Assembly: GCA_045636025.1 (NCBI GenBank)
Contig: JAZTWP010000052.1
Coordinates: forward strand, 1-64,000
Direction: 5' to 3'
Origin: UBA1081 sp045636025
Lineage (GTDB): Bacteria; Bacillota; Clostridia; Oscillospirales; Acutalibacteraceae
Length of the DNA: 64,000 nt
Position 1 is the first letter of the stretch, and every line of letters starts with the position of its first letter. Below are positions 53,531 to 62,112 of this stretch, piece by piece. A model generated the notes under the pieces. The model was not told the origin of the DNA. It worked only from the letters and a program-made list of their open reading frames with translations, and ran no database searches. Position numbers and translations under genes: made by a program.

Positions 53531-54892
53531 TTATATATTTTTGAGTCTTAAACCTTTAGGATAGTGATTTTTTGCTTTGCCACCTGAGACTTTTGCTCCG
53601 CCTGCAGTACAACCGTCAATTGTTACAACAGCCCAACCATTGGGGCAATCAGTTTCAATTTCTTCACCGTGAAGATATTTTTTTGTTCTTATATCATCCT
53701 TTGTGAGTTCTATTTTCCTTCTGAAATCATTGCCCATTGCCATAAAAAACTGATGGTGTGGCTGAATATAATTCTTCTTGATTTCACCGATTGTTACACC
53801 GCAACTGAAAGCACTTCCTTTTGGTATTTCAAAATCAGGGGAGAAGTAAACCGGATTTGTATTGTAAATAAGAATGTTGTCTTCATTGAAAACTGTAAGC
53901 ACATCTTTCATGAAGTCTTTGACAATTTTGTCGTTCTTGCCCTTATTTGTGAACGGTTTGTAACTGAAATCGCAGTTTTCGTTTTTGTTGTGAAGCACAG
54001 CCATAAACTGACCTTCACCTTTTGAAATGTGTGGATAGAATCGTCTTGTATAGTGTATATTTTCGCATCTGCATCCGTCAAAACTGATGCCGGGTAAAGT
54101 ATTTTCTTTTACTCTTTCATTTGCTTCAATGAGTTCAAAATCAGTGTGATTTGAAAGAAATTCATCAATCACCATTTCATTTTCTTCAAGTGAAAAAGTG
54201 CAGGTAGCATATATAATGTAACCTCCGTCTTTCAGTAGTGCAACGGTGTTTTCAAGAATTTCTGTCTGTCGTTGTGCACACATTTTTACATTATCTTCGC
54301 TCCATTCATCGATGGCGATTTCTTCTTTTCTGAACATACCTTCTCCGGAGCATGGCGCGTCACACATAATAAAATCGAATGAAGCAGGGAAAGTTCTTGC
54401 AAGTTTCTTTGTGTCCATACAGGTCGTAACGCAGTTTTTAAGACCGAGTCTTTCAATATTACCTGTAAGTATTTTACATCTGGATGAAATGATTTCATTT
54501 GAAACGAGAATGCCGTTTTCACCGAGTTTGTTTTTTATCTGAGTGCTTTTTCCACCGGGAGCAGCGCACATATCAAGACATATCCAGTCAGGATCAATGT
54601 CAATGCATTCTGCAGGTGCCATTGCTCCTGGTTCCTGAATATAAATCATTCCTGCGTGATGATACGGATGATTACCAGCTTTTTCATAGTTGAGATAATA
54701 ACCGTTTTCAACATAAGGTATTTTTTCGTTGCCGAAGATGTTGATTTTTTCAAATTCTTCAAGTGATATTTTTTCAGTATTTACACGGTAACCTTTTACG
54801 GGTTCGTTTTTAAGTTCATCAGCATATTTGTCAAAATCGTCACCGAGAAGATTTTTCATTCTTTCTTCAAAAGCTTTTGGTAATTGTTTCAT
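53531..54892 (-). CDS. RsmF-like rRNA (cytosine-C5)-methyltransferase
   Basis: 453 residues. The NOL1/NOP2/Sun SAM-binding motif is DMCAAPGGKSTQI, with the two catalytic cysteines in CDAPCSGEGMF and YATCTFSLEENE. The C-terminal 150 residues form a PUA-like RNA-binding domain as in RsmF/YebU proteins. The start overlaps the RsmE stop by four bases, so the two rRNA methyltransferases are co-expressed. Confidence 0.92.
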   Translation of the reverse strand: MKQLPKAFEERMKNLLGDDFDKYADELKNEPVKGYRVNTEKISLEEFEKINIFGNEKIPYVENGYYLNYEKAGNHPYHHAGMIYIQEPGAMAPAECIDIDPDWICLDMCAAPGGKSTQIKNKLGENGILVSNEIISSRCKILTGNIERLGLKNCVTTCMDTKKLARTFPASFDFIMCDAPCSGEGMFRKEEIAIDEWSEDNVKMCAQRQTEILENTVALLKDGGYIIYATCTFSLEENEMVIDEFLSNHTDFELIEANERVKENTLPGISFDGCRCENIHYTRRFYPHISKGEGQFMAVLHNKNENCDFSYKPFTNKGKNDKIVKDFMKDVLTVFNEDNILIYNTNPVYFSPDFEIPKGSAFSCGVTIGEIKKNYIQPHHQFFMAMGNDFRRKIELTKDDIRTKKYLHGEEIETDCPNGWAVVTIDGCTAGGAKVSGGKAKNHYPKGLRLKNI

Positions 54893-55638
54893 ATTTTATC
54901 ACCGTTCATTTCAATATGAAGCATACACATTGCTACAGATGTAATTGCAGCTGTTTCTGTTCTTAGTATTCTTTTTCCTAGTGAAACTATTTTTGCACCT
55001 TTTTCTTTTGCAAATTCTATTTCTTTTTCATCGAATCCGCCTTCCGGACCAATGAAAATTCCGACACTCATACCGTTTTTTATTTCGCTGAGTGCAGTTT
55101 TCGTGCTTTCCATTCCGTCTTTTGATTCATATGGTACCAAAATCATATCAAGCTTGTCGGCATCTGAAATAGCTTCTTTATATGACATTACTTTCATTAC
55201 TTCGGGAATGACATTTCTTTTGCTCTGTTTTGCTGCACTTTCAGAAATTGCCTGCCATCTGTCTGTTTTGCTCTTTTTTTTCTTTTCTTCAAGCTTCACA
55301 ACACAGCGACTCATCTCCGTAGGAATTATTGCGTGAACTCCGAGTTCAACTGTCTTCTGAATAATAAGCTCCATTTTGTCGCTCTTGGGAAGTCCCTGAA
55401 AAAGGTAAATTTTAACGGGGAGTTCCGTGTTCTGATAATTTTCTTCAATTATCTTCGCAACGGCTGTTTCACCCTCAAAAGAAGTGATTTCACAAAGGTG
55501 GCTTTCACCGTTATCGCTTACAAGAAATGTTTCACCTGTCTTCATTCTCAGAACGTTTTTTATATGATTGAAGTCAGAGCCTGTAATGTAATAAAAATCG
55601 CCCTGCCTTGAATTTTCTTCTGCAAAAAAGTTGAACAT
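54889..55638 (-). CDS. rsmE: 16S rRNA (uracil-1498-N3)-methyltransferase
   Basis: 249 residues. The SPOUT-fold signature is GIFIGPEGGFDEKEIEFA and LGKRILRTETAAI near the C-terminus; an N-terminal PUA-like domain (MFNFFAEE) precedes it. ATG 55638 follows GGTGAA six bases upstream; ATG 55650 has no ribosome-binding site. Confidence 0.95.
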   Translation of the reverse strand: MFNFFAEENSRQGDFYYITGSDFNHIKNVLRMKTGETFLVSDNGESHLCEITSFEGETAVAKIIEENYQNTELPVKIYLFQGLPKSDKMELIIQKTVELGVHAIIPTEMSRCVVKLEEKKKKSKTDRWQAISESAAKQSKRNVIPEVMKVMSYKEAISDADKLDMILVPYESKDGMESTKTALSEIKNGMSVGIFIGPEGGFDEKEIEFAKEKGAKIVSLGKRILRTETAAITSVAMCMLHIEMNGDKI

Positions 55639-55665
55639 AAGTTTCACCATAATATTTTTTTCTTT

Positions 55666-55694
55666 ATAATACTATAAATTTCATTTTATGGCAA
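55666..55694 (-). promoter_or_regulatory. Promoter of the rsmE-rsmF-like operon
   Basis: Minus-strand TTGCCA (55689-55694) and TATTAT (55666-55671), spacer 17 bp. Confidence 0.6.
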
Positions 55695-55712
55695 TATATT
55701 TCATGATAAATA

Positions 55713-55741
55713 TTGAAAATGCTGAAAGTTAGTAGTATAAT
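55713..55741 (+). promoter_or_regulatory. Promoter of the glycerophosphodiesterase pair
   Basis: TTGAAA (55713-55718) and TATAAT (55736-55741), spacer 17 bp. Confidence 0.8.
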
Positions 55742-55770
55742 ATCTGCATCTAAATGAAAGGAGAATTGTC

Positions 55771-56616
55771 ATGATTGCAATTCTTAATAAAATTATCGCT
55801 TTACTTATCATTCCTCTTGTTATGAACCCCGCTTCACCCGTATTTACGGTTATGAAGATGGTTTTTGCCGAAAAAGAAGTTATCTCTCTTTCAGAAAACG
55901 GTGTCGGCTCTGAAAGTGACCCCGTTTACCTCACAGCTCACAGAGGTATTACTGCTGTAGCTCCCGAAAACACAATTCCTGCTTATGAAAAGGCTGTTGA
56001 ACTCGGTTTCTACACAGCTGAATGTGATATCCTTCTCACAAAGGACAATGAATGGGTTCTTAACCACAACAGCACAACAGACAAAATGTTCTTCCAGATG
56101 GGTAATGTCAGTGATTACACTCTTGAAGAACTCAGAAGCTTTACATACAGACAGGGTGTAAACTTCTGGCAGGAAGGTCTTAAGATTGCTACTCTTGACG
56201 AGTATCTTGATGTTTTTGTCGGTACTGAGACAAGACCTCAGATTGAAATCAAGGCTGACGGTTACGATATGCTTTACACAGTTGTTGAAGCTGTTGAGGC
56301 TAAAGGTCTTACAGAGCAGGCTATTGTTATTTCATTTGACTTTGCTCAGCTTGAAGTTATTCATGAACTTAATCCCGATATCGAACTCTGGTATCTTATT
56401 GATGAAATCACAGAAGAGGAAATCGCAAGAGCTCAGGCGCTTGCAGATAACGTATGGCTTTCTCCTAACTTTGAAGCAAATGATAAGGATTCTATTCAGC
56501 TTGCTCTTGACGCAGGTATCGGTGTTTCTTTCTGGACAGTAAATACTGTTGAAGATGCAAAGATGCTCTACGATATGGGCGTAAGATATATCGAAACAGA
56601 TATTCTTTGTAACTAA
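55771..56616 (+). CDS. Membrane-anchored glycerophosphodiester phosphodiesterase-like protein
   Basis: 281 residues. A hydrophobic N-terminus (about 2-33) suggests a signal anchor, followed by a GDPD TIM barrel: His57-Arg58 (TAHRG), Glu66 (PENT), Glu84-x-Asp86 (ECD), His99. The second catalytic motif reads HN instead of HD (NHNSTTD). GDPD enzymes cleave glycerophosphodiesters such as deacylated phospholipids or teichoic-acid units; here it would act outside the membrane. An AAAGGAG site precedes the ATG. It is a close paralogue of the next gene. Confidence 0.88.
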   Translation: MIAILNKIIALLIIPLVMNPASPVFTVMKMVFAEKEVISLSENGVGSESDPVYLTAHRGITAVAPENTIPAYEKAVELGFYTAECDILLTKDNEWVLNHNSTTDKMFFQMGNVSDYTLEELRSFTYRQGVNFWQEGLKIATLDEYLDVFVGTETRPQIEIKADGYDMLYTVVEAVEAKGLTEQAIVISFDFAQLEVIHELNPDIELWYLIDEITEEEIARAQALADNVWLSPNFEANDKDSIQLALDAGIGVSFWTVNTVEDAKMLYDMGVRYIETDILCN

Positions 56617-56625
56617 GGTGTCGTT

Positions 56626-57384
56626 ATGGATAATTCACAGCTTGCAAATCTTATCTCACTTAAAGAAAACGGTCTTTATGATGAGAATGATCCCATATAT
56701 ATAACTGCTCACAGAGGTGTTACTATGTATGCACCTGAAAATACACTTCCTGCTTATGAGAAGTCTGTCGAACTCGGTTATTATACTGCTGAATGTGACA
56801 TAAGACTCACAAAAGACGGTGTATGGGTGCTTCATCATAACGGTGACCTTAAAATGTTCGGTGAAGAGGGAACAGTTGAAGATCACACTTATGAAGAGCT
56901 CTGTAAGTTTACTTACAAACGTGGTGTAAACTGTGATGCTCCAGGTCTTAAAATCTGTACTCTTGATGAATATCTTGATGTTTTTGTCGGCACAGAAACA
57001 AGACCTCAGATTGAAATCAAAACAGAAACTTATGATACACTCGGCACTGTTGTAGATGCTGTTGTGAAAAAGGGCATGGCAAAGCAGTCAATTGTTATTT
57101 CATTTGACCTTGAACAGCTCAGAATTATTCACAATCTCAATCCTGATATTGAGCTTTGGTATCTTATAAGTAAAATTACAGCTGAAAATATCGCAGAAGC
57201 AAAATCAATCAGTGATAATGTGTGGCTTTCACCTCATTTTGATGCAAATGATGATGAATCAATAAAGCTTGCGCTTAATAAAAATATCGGTGTTTCTTTC
57301 TGGACTGTTGATACAGTAGAAGATGCAAAGAGACTTTATGATCTGGGTGTAAGATATATTGAAACAGATATTATCTGTAAGTGA
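56626..57384 (+). CDS. Cytosolic glycerophosphodiester phosphodiesterase-like paralogue
   Basis: 252 residues. The same barrel as its neighbour, sharing long near-identical stretches (EYLDVFVGTETRPQIEIK in both), but without the N-terminal anchor, so it should be cytosolic. Motifs are TAHRGV, APENTLPAYE, ECDIRL and HHNGD, again HN in place of HD. The start codon at 56626 has a weak upstream site (AAGGTG near 56615). The pair looks like a tandem duplication in which one copy has lost or the other gained an anchor. Confidence 0.88.
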   Translation: MDNSQLANLISLKENGLYDENDPIYITAHRGVTMYAPENTLPAYEKSVELGYYTAECDIRLTKDGVWVLHHNGDLKMFGEEGTVEDHTYEELCKFTYKRGVNCDAPGLKICTLDEYLDVFVGTETRPQIEIKTETYDTLGTVVDAVVKKGMAKQSIVISFDLEQLRIIHNLNPDIELWYLISKITAENIAEAKSISDNVWLSPHFDANDDESIKLALNKNIGVSFWTVDTVEDAKRLYDLGVRYIETDIICK

Positions 57385-57427
57385 TAAAAACGTAATATAC
57401 AATACATAATTTTAGCTGATATGTCAT

Positions 57428-57460
57428 AGGACGCCTATAGGGCGTCCTTTTAGTTTTTTT
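57428..57460 (+). terminator. Terminator of the glycerophosphodiesterase pair
   Basis: AGGACGCC (57428-57435) pairs with GGGCGTCCT (57440-57448), then TTTAGTTTTTTTT. Confidence 0.85.
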
Positions 57461-57464
57461 TAGA

Positions 57465-57584
57465 ATGAAAGACATGTTGAACATTGATTTTCGTATTGTA
57501 AATGGCGGAATATTCTTTGATGATAATTATGTCTGTGCTACTGATAATCTTAGTAGACAAAAGTTATGCTTACCTCTTTTTTGA
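57465..57584 (+). other. Short open frame of unknown status in a remnant zone
   Basis: A 39-codon frame (starting MKDMLNIDFRIVNGG) with no ribosome-binding site. It is not recognisable as a family. It may be debris of the same decayed gene as the PPC-like fragment downstream, or chance. The rest of 57449-57617 shows nothing else. Confidence 0.25.
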
Positions 57585-57617
57585 TGAGTCTATATTTATG
57601 AGATTAATATAAAATGA

Positions 57618-57646
57618 TTGACATCTAGAAATCTGAATTGTATAAT
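57618..57646 (+). promoter_or_regulatory. Consensus promoter in the remnant zone
   Basis: TTGACA (57618-57623) and TATAAT (57641-57646), spacer 17 bp. No good start codon follows at once; it probably drives the secreted dockerin-like gene at 57949. Confidence 0.7.
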
Positions 57647-57934
57647 ATTTATGGTAAGTGTTTTTTTATAAATGAAAGTGTAAGAGTATCATTGGCATTT
57701 TTAAATTATGTCGTATCATTTAATAAAAATACTGAATGTTTTACCTACTTGTTACCTAATCTAGATTTAGAAATTTATGATGCTGCAGGAAATAAAATAG
57801 GGAGTTCTACTACAATATATAATAATTTGGAAATAGTAGATTTTACAGCTACAATTGCTGGTAATTATACCATTAAAATTAATAGGATTTCGCCGACAGG
57901 TGAAAAAGTATATTATGGTATTGCATGGACATGA
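57629..57934 (+). pseudogene. Fragment of a secreted-protein C-terminal (PPC-like) domain
   Basis: About 100 codons open without a start codon supported by a ribosome-binding site. The segment LDLEIYDAAGNKIGSSTT, then EIVDFTATIAGNYTIKINR, matches the beta-sandwich pattern of pre-peptidase C-terminal (PPC) domains found at the end of secreted subtilase-type proteins. The catalytic part is missing and a promoter overlaps the fragment's beginning. It is best read as the 3' remnant of a lost extracellular enzyme gene; a short functional product is less likely. Confidence 0.55.
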
Positions 57935-57948
57935 ATGGTGTTGATTTT

Positions 57949-58755
57949 ATGAAAAAAAGGTTAGCATTTATATTGTTAATTATGGCATTATTTGCCTTAC
58001 CGGTAAATGCCTTGGAAACTGAAGAAGTTTACGCAGGCTACGGAACAATGATTCAAGTCAGCGATGTCGGAGGTTATTGCTTTATAAAAAATGAATTTTA
58101 TTCAATTTTTGCTGATGAGCTTTTTGAAAGCCAATTTAATGAATATCAGAGCAATTATGAAAGATGGCTGATTCTTTCTGACGGAGATATTGAATTCTAT
58201 AATATGTATTCAAATCAAGTCGGTCAAAAAAAGGTAAAGCGTAGCTATGTTGATGCTGTTAAAAACGGCAACGGCATTTGGTACAGTACAGTGATATTTA
58301 ATTATACTGAGGATTTTTCTTCAGAAAAGAATTTAAGGCTTGCTCAGGAGCTTTATGATGGTATTGAAATTCTGTATGTCGGAAAAACTACGCCATGTGT
58401 CGTGGTCGGATTAAAGGGTGGCACTGATGATATATATGAAGTTATTGATAATTCGAATGTATCTCTTGTTTTGGCTGCTTTTGAAAGTTTCGATATGATT
58501 GATATGACAACAGATGAATATTTTGTTGAATTCAATCCCCAAGCGGCAGATGCAAGAAAAATACTCAGATATTCCGCAAAGATTGAAAACCTCCCCGAAC
58601 AAAGAAGTAAAGCTAAAGAGCTTCTTATTACAAGTGATTCCGATTTTGACGGAAAAATAACTTCCGTTGATGCAAGAATCGCTTTAAGAATTGCTGCAGG
58701 ACTTGAAAGGGGTCGCTGTTATGGCGGTGGAGAATCAAGTATCTGGAACTGCTGA
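57949..58755 (+). CDS. Secreted protein with C-terminal dockerin-like module
   Basis: 268 residues. MKKRLAFILLIMALFALP followed by VNALE is a signal peptide. The central 190 residues match no family I recognise. The C-terminus has two helix repeats, AADARKILRYSAKIE and TSVDARIALRIAAGLE, the second preceded by a calcium-loop-like DSDFDGKI; this is a dockerin-type layout in which the first repeat lacks a good calcium loop. ATG 57949 is preceded by GGTG; upstream in-frame ATGs overlap the remnant's end. It may be displayed on a cohesin-bearing partner or be a degenerate dockerin. Confidence 0.7.
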   Translation: MKKRLAFILLIMALFALPVNALETEEVYAGYGTMIQVSDVGGYCFIKNEFYSIFADELFESQFNEYQSNYERWLILSDGDIEFYNMYSNQVGQKKVKRSYVDAVKNGNGIWYSTVIFNYTEDFSSEKNLRLAQELYDGIEILYVGKTTPCVVVGLKGGTDDIYEVIDNSNVSLVLAAFESFDMIDMTTDEYFVEFNPQAADARKILRYSAKIENLPEQRSKAKELLITSDSDFDGKITSVDARIALRIAAGLERGRCYGGGESSIWNC

Positions 58756-58772
58756 TGATAGAATAAACTTCG

Positions 58773-58807
58773 CAGAGGAAAGTAAAATCTTTCCTCTGTT
58801 TATTTTT
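58773..58807 (+). terminator. Terminator of the dockerin-like gene
   Basis: CAGAGGAAAG (58773-58782) pairs with CTTTCCTCTG (58789-58798), then TTTATTTTTT. Confidence 0.88.
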
Positions 58808-58819
58808 TAACAATATCTG

Positions 58820-58848
58820 TTGACTTGCAACAAATGTTGATGTATAAT
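58820..58848 (+). promoter_or_regulatory. Promoter of the aconitase X operon
   Basis: TTGACT (58820-58825) and TATAAT (58843-58848), spacer 17 bp. Confidence 0.85.
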
Positions 58849-58884
58849 TTATGTATCTAAATTTTTAGAAAAGGAAGATTCCAA

Positions 58885-60183
58885 ATGATCGATTACAAAA
58901 TGGAGCTGAATGACGAGCAGATCGCCATACTTAAGGGCGAAAAAGGCGAAGCCATGCAGCAGGTTCTTGAAACTATCGTTCTTTTCGGCGATATTTTCGG
59001 CGCAAAAAGACTTGTTCCCGTAACTCACAAAGATACTCATCTTGTTACATCTTTCGGTTTAGGTGTTCTTAAACCCCTTTATGCTTGTATGGAAAAGCTC
59101 ACAGCGGCAGGACTCAAGGCTGAGGGGTATCTTACAGTTGATCCCAGACCCCTTGATTATGAAAATGTTAAGTGCAACCCCCTTGAGAAGTTTGCTTTCA
59201 ACAAAAAGATGTACACAATGCAGGAGCCTTACGAAGCTTATCTCCGTCAGCTCGGACTTAAAGACAGCAACGCATTCACATGCACATGCTATCTTGACGA
59301 AGTAGGCAACGTACCCAAGGAAGGCGATATCCTTTCATGGGCAGAATCAAGTGCTGTTGTTTATGCTAACTCTGTTCTCGGTGCAAGATGTAACAGAAAC
59401 AGCGGCATGCTTGACCTTTTCGGTGCAATCTCAGGTTATGTTCCCGAATTCGGTCTTGTTACAGACGAAGGCAGAAAGGCTACATGGAAAGTTTATGTAA
59501 AGACAACTAAGAAGCCCGAAGCTCAGGTTCTCGGTTCTGCTATCGGTATGAAGGTTATGGAAGAAGTTCCTTATGTTTACGGTCTTGATGCATTCATCGG
59601 TGATGAACTCAATAACGAAACAAAGTCATACCTTAAGGATTTCGGTGCTGCAACAGCTTCAAACGGTGCTGTTGGTCTTTATCACATTGATAATCTTACT
59701 CCCGAAGCGAAGAAACAGGGTGAAAGTCTTATCACAGAAGATGCAAAGGTTTATATTATTGACGATGCTGAACTTGAAAGAGTTTACAAGTCATATCCCG
59801 TTATGTGGAAAAAGACTGATGCAAAGCCCAACCTCTGCTTCATCGGTTGTCCTCATCTCACATACGAACAGCTTTGCCAGTGGACAACTGACATTGTAAA
59901 CGGTCTCAAGGCTACAGGCAAGAAAAAGGTTGTTCTTCGTACAGTAATGACTGCAGCCCCCGATGTTGTTGAAAAGTTCAAGAAGACAACAAAGTATCAG
60001 CTTCTTATGAGAAGCGGTGTCAAACTTTCATCAATCTGTCCTCTTATGTATACAAACAACCCCATTGCAAGAGGTATGCATAACATTATTACAAACTCAA
60101 ATAAACTGCGTACTTATTCTACTTCCAGATATTATAAAGATGCAGATATTCTTGATATTATCACAGGTAAGGGGGTAAAATAA
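58885..60183 (+). CDS. Aconitase X large (catalytic) subunit
   Basis: 432 residues. The AcnX catalytic domain is recognised from MELNDEQIAILKGEKGEAMQ at the start, THKDTHLVTSFGLG and CNRNSGMLDLFGAISGYVPEFG. Two-subunit AcnX proteins include cis-3-hydroxy-L-proline dehydratase in bacteria and phosphomevalonate dehydratase in archaea. No hydroxyproline or mevalonate gene is nearby, so the substrate is open. Well-biased codons and a consensus promoter suggest substantial expression. The start has a GGAAG site. Confidence 0.9.
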   Translation: MIDYKMELNDEQIAILKGEKGEAMQQVLETIVLFGDIFGAKRLVPVTHKDTHLVTSFGLGVLKPLYACMEKLTAAGLKAEGYLTVDPRPLDYENVKCNPLEKFAFNKKMYTMQEPYEAYLRQLGLKDSNAFTCTCYLDEVGNVPKEGDILSWAESSAVVYANSVLGARCNRNSGMLDLFGAISGYVPEFGLVTDEGRKATWKVYVKTTKKPEAQVLGSAIGMKVMEEVPYVYGLDAFIGDELNNETKSYLKDFGAATASNGAVGLYHIDNLTPEAKKQGESLITEDAKVYIIDDAELERVYKSYPVMWKKTDAKPNLCFIGCPHLTYEQLCQWTTDIVNGLKATGKKKVVLRTVMTAAPDVVEKFKKTTKYQLLMRSGVKLSSICPLMYTNNPIARGMHNIITNSNKLRTYSTSRYYKDADILDIITGKGVK

Positions 60184-60184
60184 A

Positions 60185-60625
60185 ATGAAAGAATTCAAAG
60201 GCAGAGTTATTGCAGCAGGTAACTGGGAAGGTGAAGCAATTGTTTCTCACGGCGGTGTCAATACACTTGCAACTTTCCAGAAAAGTGCACTTAACGGTGA
60301 AAAAAACACAATTGTAAGTGACCAGAACAATAAAGACCTTTATGGCAAAAATATCACAGGCAAGGCACTTTGTCTTCCTATCACAATCGGTTCAACAACA
60401 GGTGGTCTTGTTATTCAGACTGCTTGTCAGATGGGCATTAATCCCTCAGTATTCCTTTTCTCAGAACATATCGATTCACTTGCAGCAAGCGGAATTGTTC
60501 TTGCAAGAGTTTGGGAAAAGAGCGATGTTATCTGTATTGACCAGCTTGGTGAGGAATTCCTCAACACTGTAAAGACAGGCGACAAGGTTAAAGTTACAGA
60601 AGACGGTACAGTTACAATTCTTTAA
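60185..60625 (+). CDS. Aconitase X small (swivel) subunit
   Basis: 146 residues, DUF126/AcnX swivel domain: KGRVIAAGNWEGEAIVS at the N-terminus and LPITIGSTTGGLVIQTAC in the middle. It closes the active site of the large subunit. It starts one base after the large-subunit stop codon region. A stem AAGGGGA/TCCCCTT (60636-60659) follows but lacks a T tract. Confidence 0.9.
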   Translation: MKEFKGRVIAAGNWEGEAIVSHGGVNTLATFQKSALNGEKNTIVSDQNNKDLYGKNITGKALCLPITIGSTTGGLVIQTACQMGINPSVFLFSEHIDSLAASGIVLARVWEKSDVICIDQLGEEFLNTVKTGDKVKVTEDGTVTIL

Positions 60626-60698
60626 TAAAATCAAAAAGGGGAGCCGAAAGGTTCCCCTTAAATTTAATGTTATATTATTCACCGAAAGGTTGATTTTT

Positions 60699-61388
60699 AT
60701 GTTTTCTCCTCAGAGTTTTGATTTTCTTATGGAAAACCGTTTTAATAACAGTAAGGAATGGTTTCATGAACATAAGCACATCTATGATGAATTTGTTTTG
60801 AAACCGCTTACCGAACTTGCTATCGAAATGACACATGTAATTGAAACACTTGATCCGACTATTGTCACAACTCCGAAAATCAATAAAGTTTTATCCCGTA
60901 TTTACCGTGATACTCGTTATTCTAAAGATAAAACACTTTTCAGGGAGTCTGTATGGCTTTCATATAAGAAGGATAAGAAGGAATTTCGTCATTATCCTGA
61001 GTTTTTTGTTGTAATCACACCACAAGTTCTTATGTATGGTTGTGGTTATTACTGGATGCAGCCCGAAACGGTTAAGGCAATGCGTGAATTGATTATAGAA
61101 AATCATCCGTTATGGCAGAAAGCTCTGAGAGCCTATGAAAAACAGAATGTATTTACTCTTGAGGGAGATATGTACAAACGTACTAAATACCCTGATTATC
61201 CTGAAAATATTCGTGACTGGCTTGACAGAAAGAATATTTGTTGCACAAAACAAAGCGTTGATTTTGACCTTGTGTTTTCAGACAAGCTCGGTCAGAAACT
61301 GTGTGAAGATCTTGTGCTGATGAAAGATGTTTATGATTTTCTTATTCTTTGTGAGCAGAAGGCTAGAGGCGTAATAAAATATGACTGA
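60699..61388 (+). CDS. DUF2461 protein
   Basis: 229 residues. FLMENRFNNSKEWFHEHKHIYDEF at the N-terminus, SRIYRDTRYSKDKTLFRES and GCGYYWMQPE are DUF2461 hallmarks; the function of the family is unknown. ATG 60699 has AAAGG ten bases upstream; an in-frame TTG at 60690 is too close to it. It overlaps the AlkD-like gene by eight bases. Confidence 0.88.
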   Translation: MFSPQSFDFLMENRFNNSKEWFHEHKHIYDEFVLKPLTELAIEMTHVIETLDPTIVTTPKINKVLSRIYRDTRYSKDKTLFRESVWLSYKKDKKEFRHYPEFFVVITPQVLMYGCGYYWMQPETVKAMRELIIENHPLWQKALRAYEKQNVFTLEGDMYKRTKYPDYPENIRDWLDRKNICCTKQSVDFDLVFSDKLGQKLCEDLVLMKDVYDFLILCEQKARGVIKYD

Positions 61389-62076
61389 AACGGAAACTCT
61401 TGTACGTGAAAAACTTTTTCAGTTGCAGGATTCTGAATATAAATCATTTCATTCGGCATTGATGCCTACTGTTGATAAAGAAAAAGTCATTGGTGTTCGA
61501 GTTCCTATGTTGCGAAAACTTGCAAAAGATCTTGATAAGAGCGGCATAGGGAGGGAGTTTATAAAATGTCTTCCGCATAAATATTATGAAGAAGATAATC
61601 TTCACGCATTTATTGTTGAACAGATAAAAGATTTTGATATCTGTATTTCAGAAACTGAAAAGTTTATTAAGTATATTGATAACTGGGCAACCTGCGATAT
61701 GTTTTCTCCAAAAATATTTTCGAAGAATAAAGATGTTATCTTTTCAAAAAGTCTTGAATGGATAAATTCTGATAAAACATATGTTATCCGATATGGAATC
61801 GGTATGCTTATGCGCTATTTTTTTGATGAAAATTTCAGTGAAGATATTCTTGAAATTGTCGCAGGTATTAAAAACGATGAATATTATGTGAATATGATGA
61901 TTTCTTGGTTTTTTGCAACAGCACTTGCCAAGCGGTATTCTGAAACAGTTGTTTATCTTGAAAATGATAAGCTGCCTGTATGGATTCATAATAAAACAAT
62001 TCAGAAAGCAATTGAAAGTAACAGAATTTCTCCTGAAATAAAAAAATATCTCAGAACATTAAAAAAACTCCCGTAG
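61381..62076 (+). CDS. AlkD-like DNA alkylation repair protein
   Basis: 231 residues, HEAT-repeat DNA glycosylase fold of the AlkC/AlkD family. GVRVPMLRKLAK near residue 38 and DNWATCDMFSP (Trp102, Asp106) match the AlkD DNA-binding cleft; the Trp-x3-Asp spacing is the same as in AlkD Trp109/Asp113. It would excise bulky alkylated purines. Translation is coupled to the upstream DUF2461 gene. Confidence 0.88.
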   Translation: MTETETLVREKLFQLQDSEYKSFHSALMPTVDKEKVIGVRVPMLRKLAKDLDKSGIGREFIKCLPHKYYEEDNLHAFIVEQIKDFDICISETEKFIKYIDNWATCDMFSPKIFSKNKDVIFSKSLEWINSDKTYVIRYGIGMLMRYFFDENFSEDILEIVAGIKNDEYYVNMMISWFFATALAKRYSETVVYLENDKLPVWIHNKTIQKAIESNRISPEIKKYLRTLKKLP

Positions 62077-62091
62077 GAAATCCTACGGGAG
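62061..62091 (-). terminator. gapA terminator
   Basis: CTCCCGTAGGA (62068-62078) pairs with TCCTACGGGAG (62081-62091). The A run at 62061-62067 gives a seven-base T tract in the minus-strand transcript. Confidence 0.85.
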
Positions 62092-62112
62092 AAATTTATA
62101 TGTGCTTGTTGA

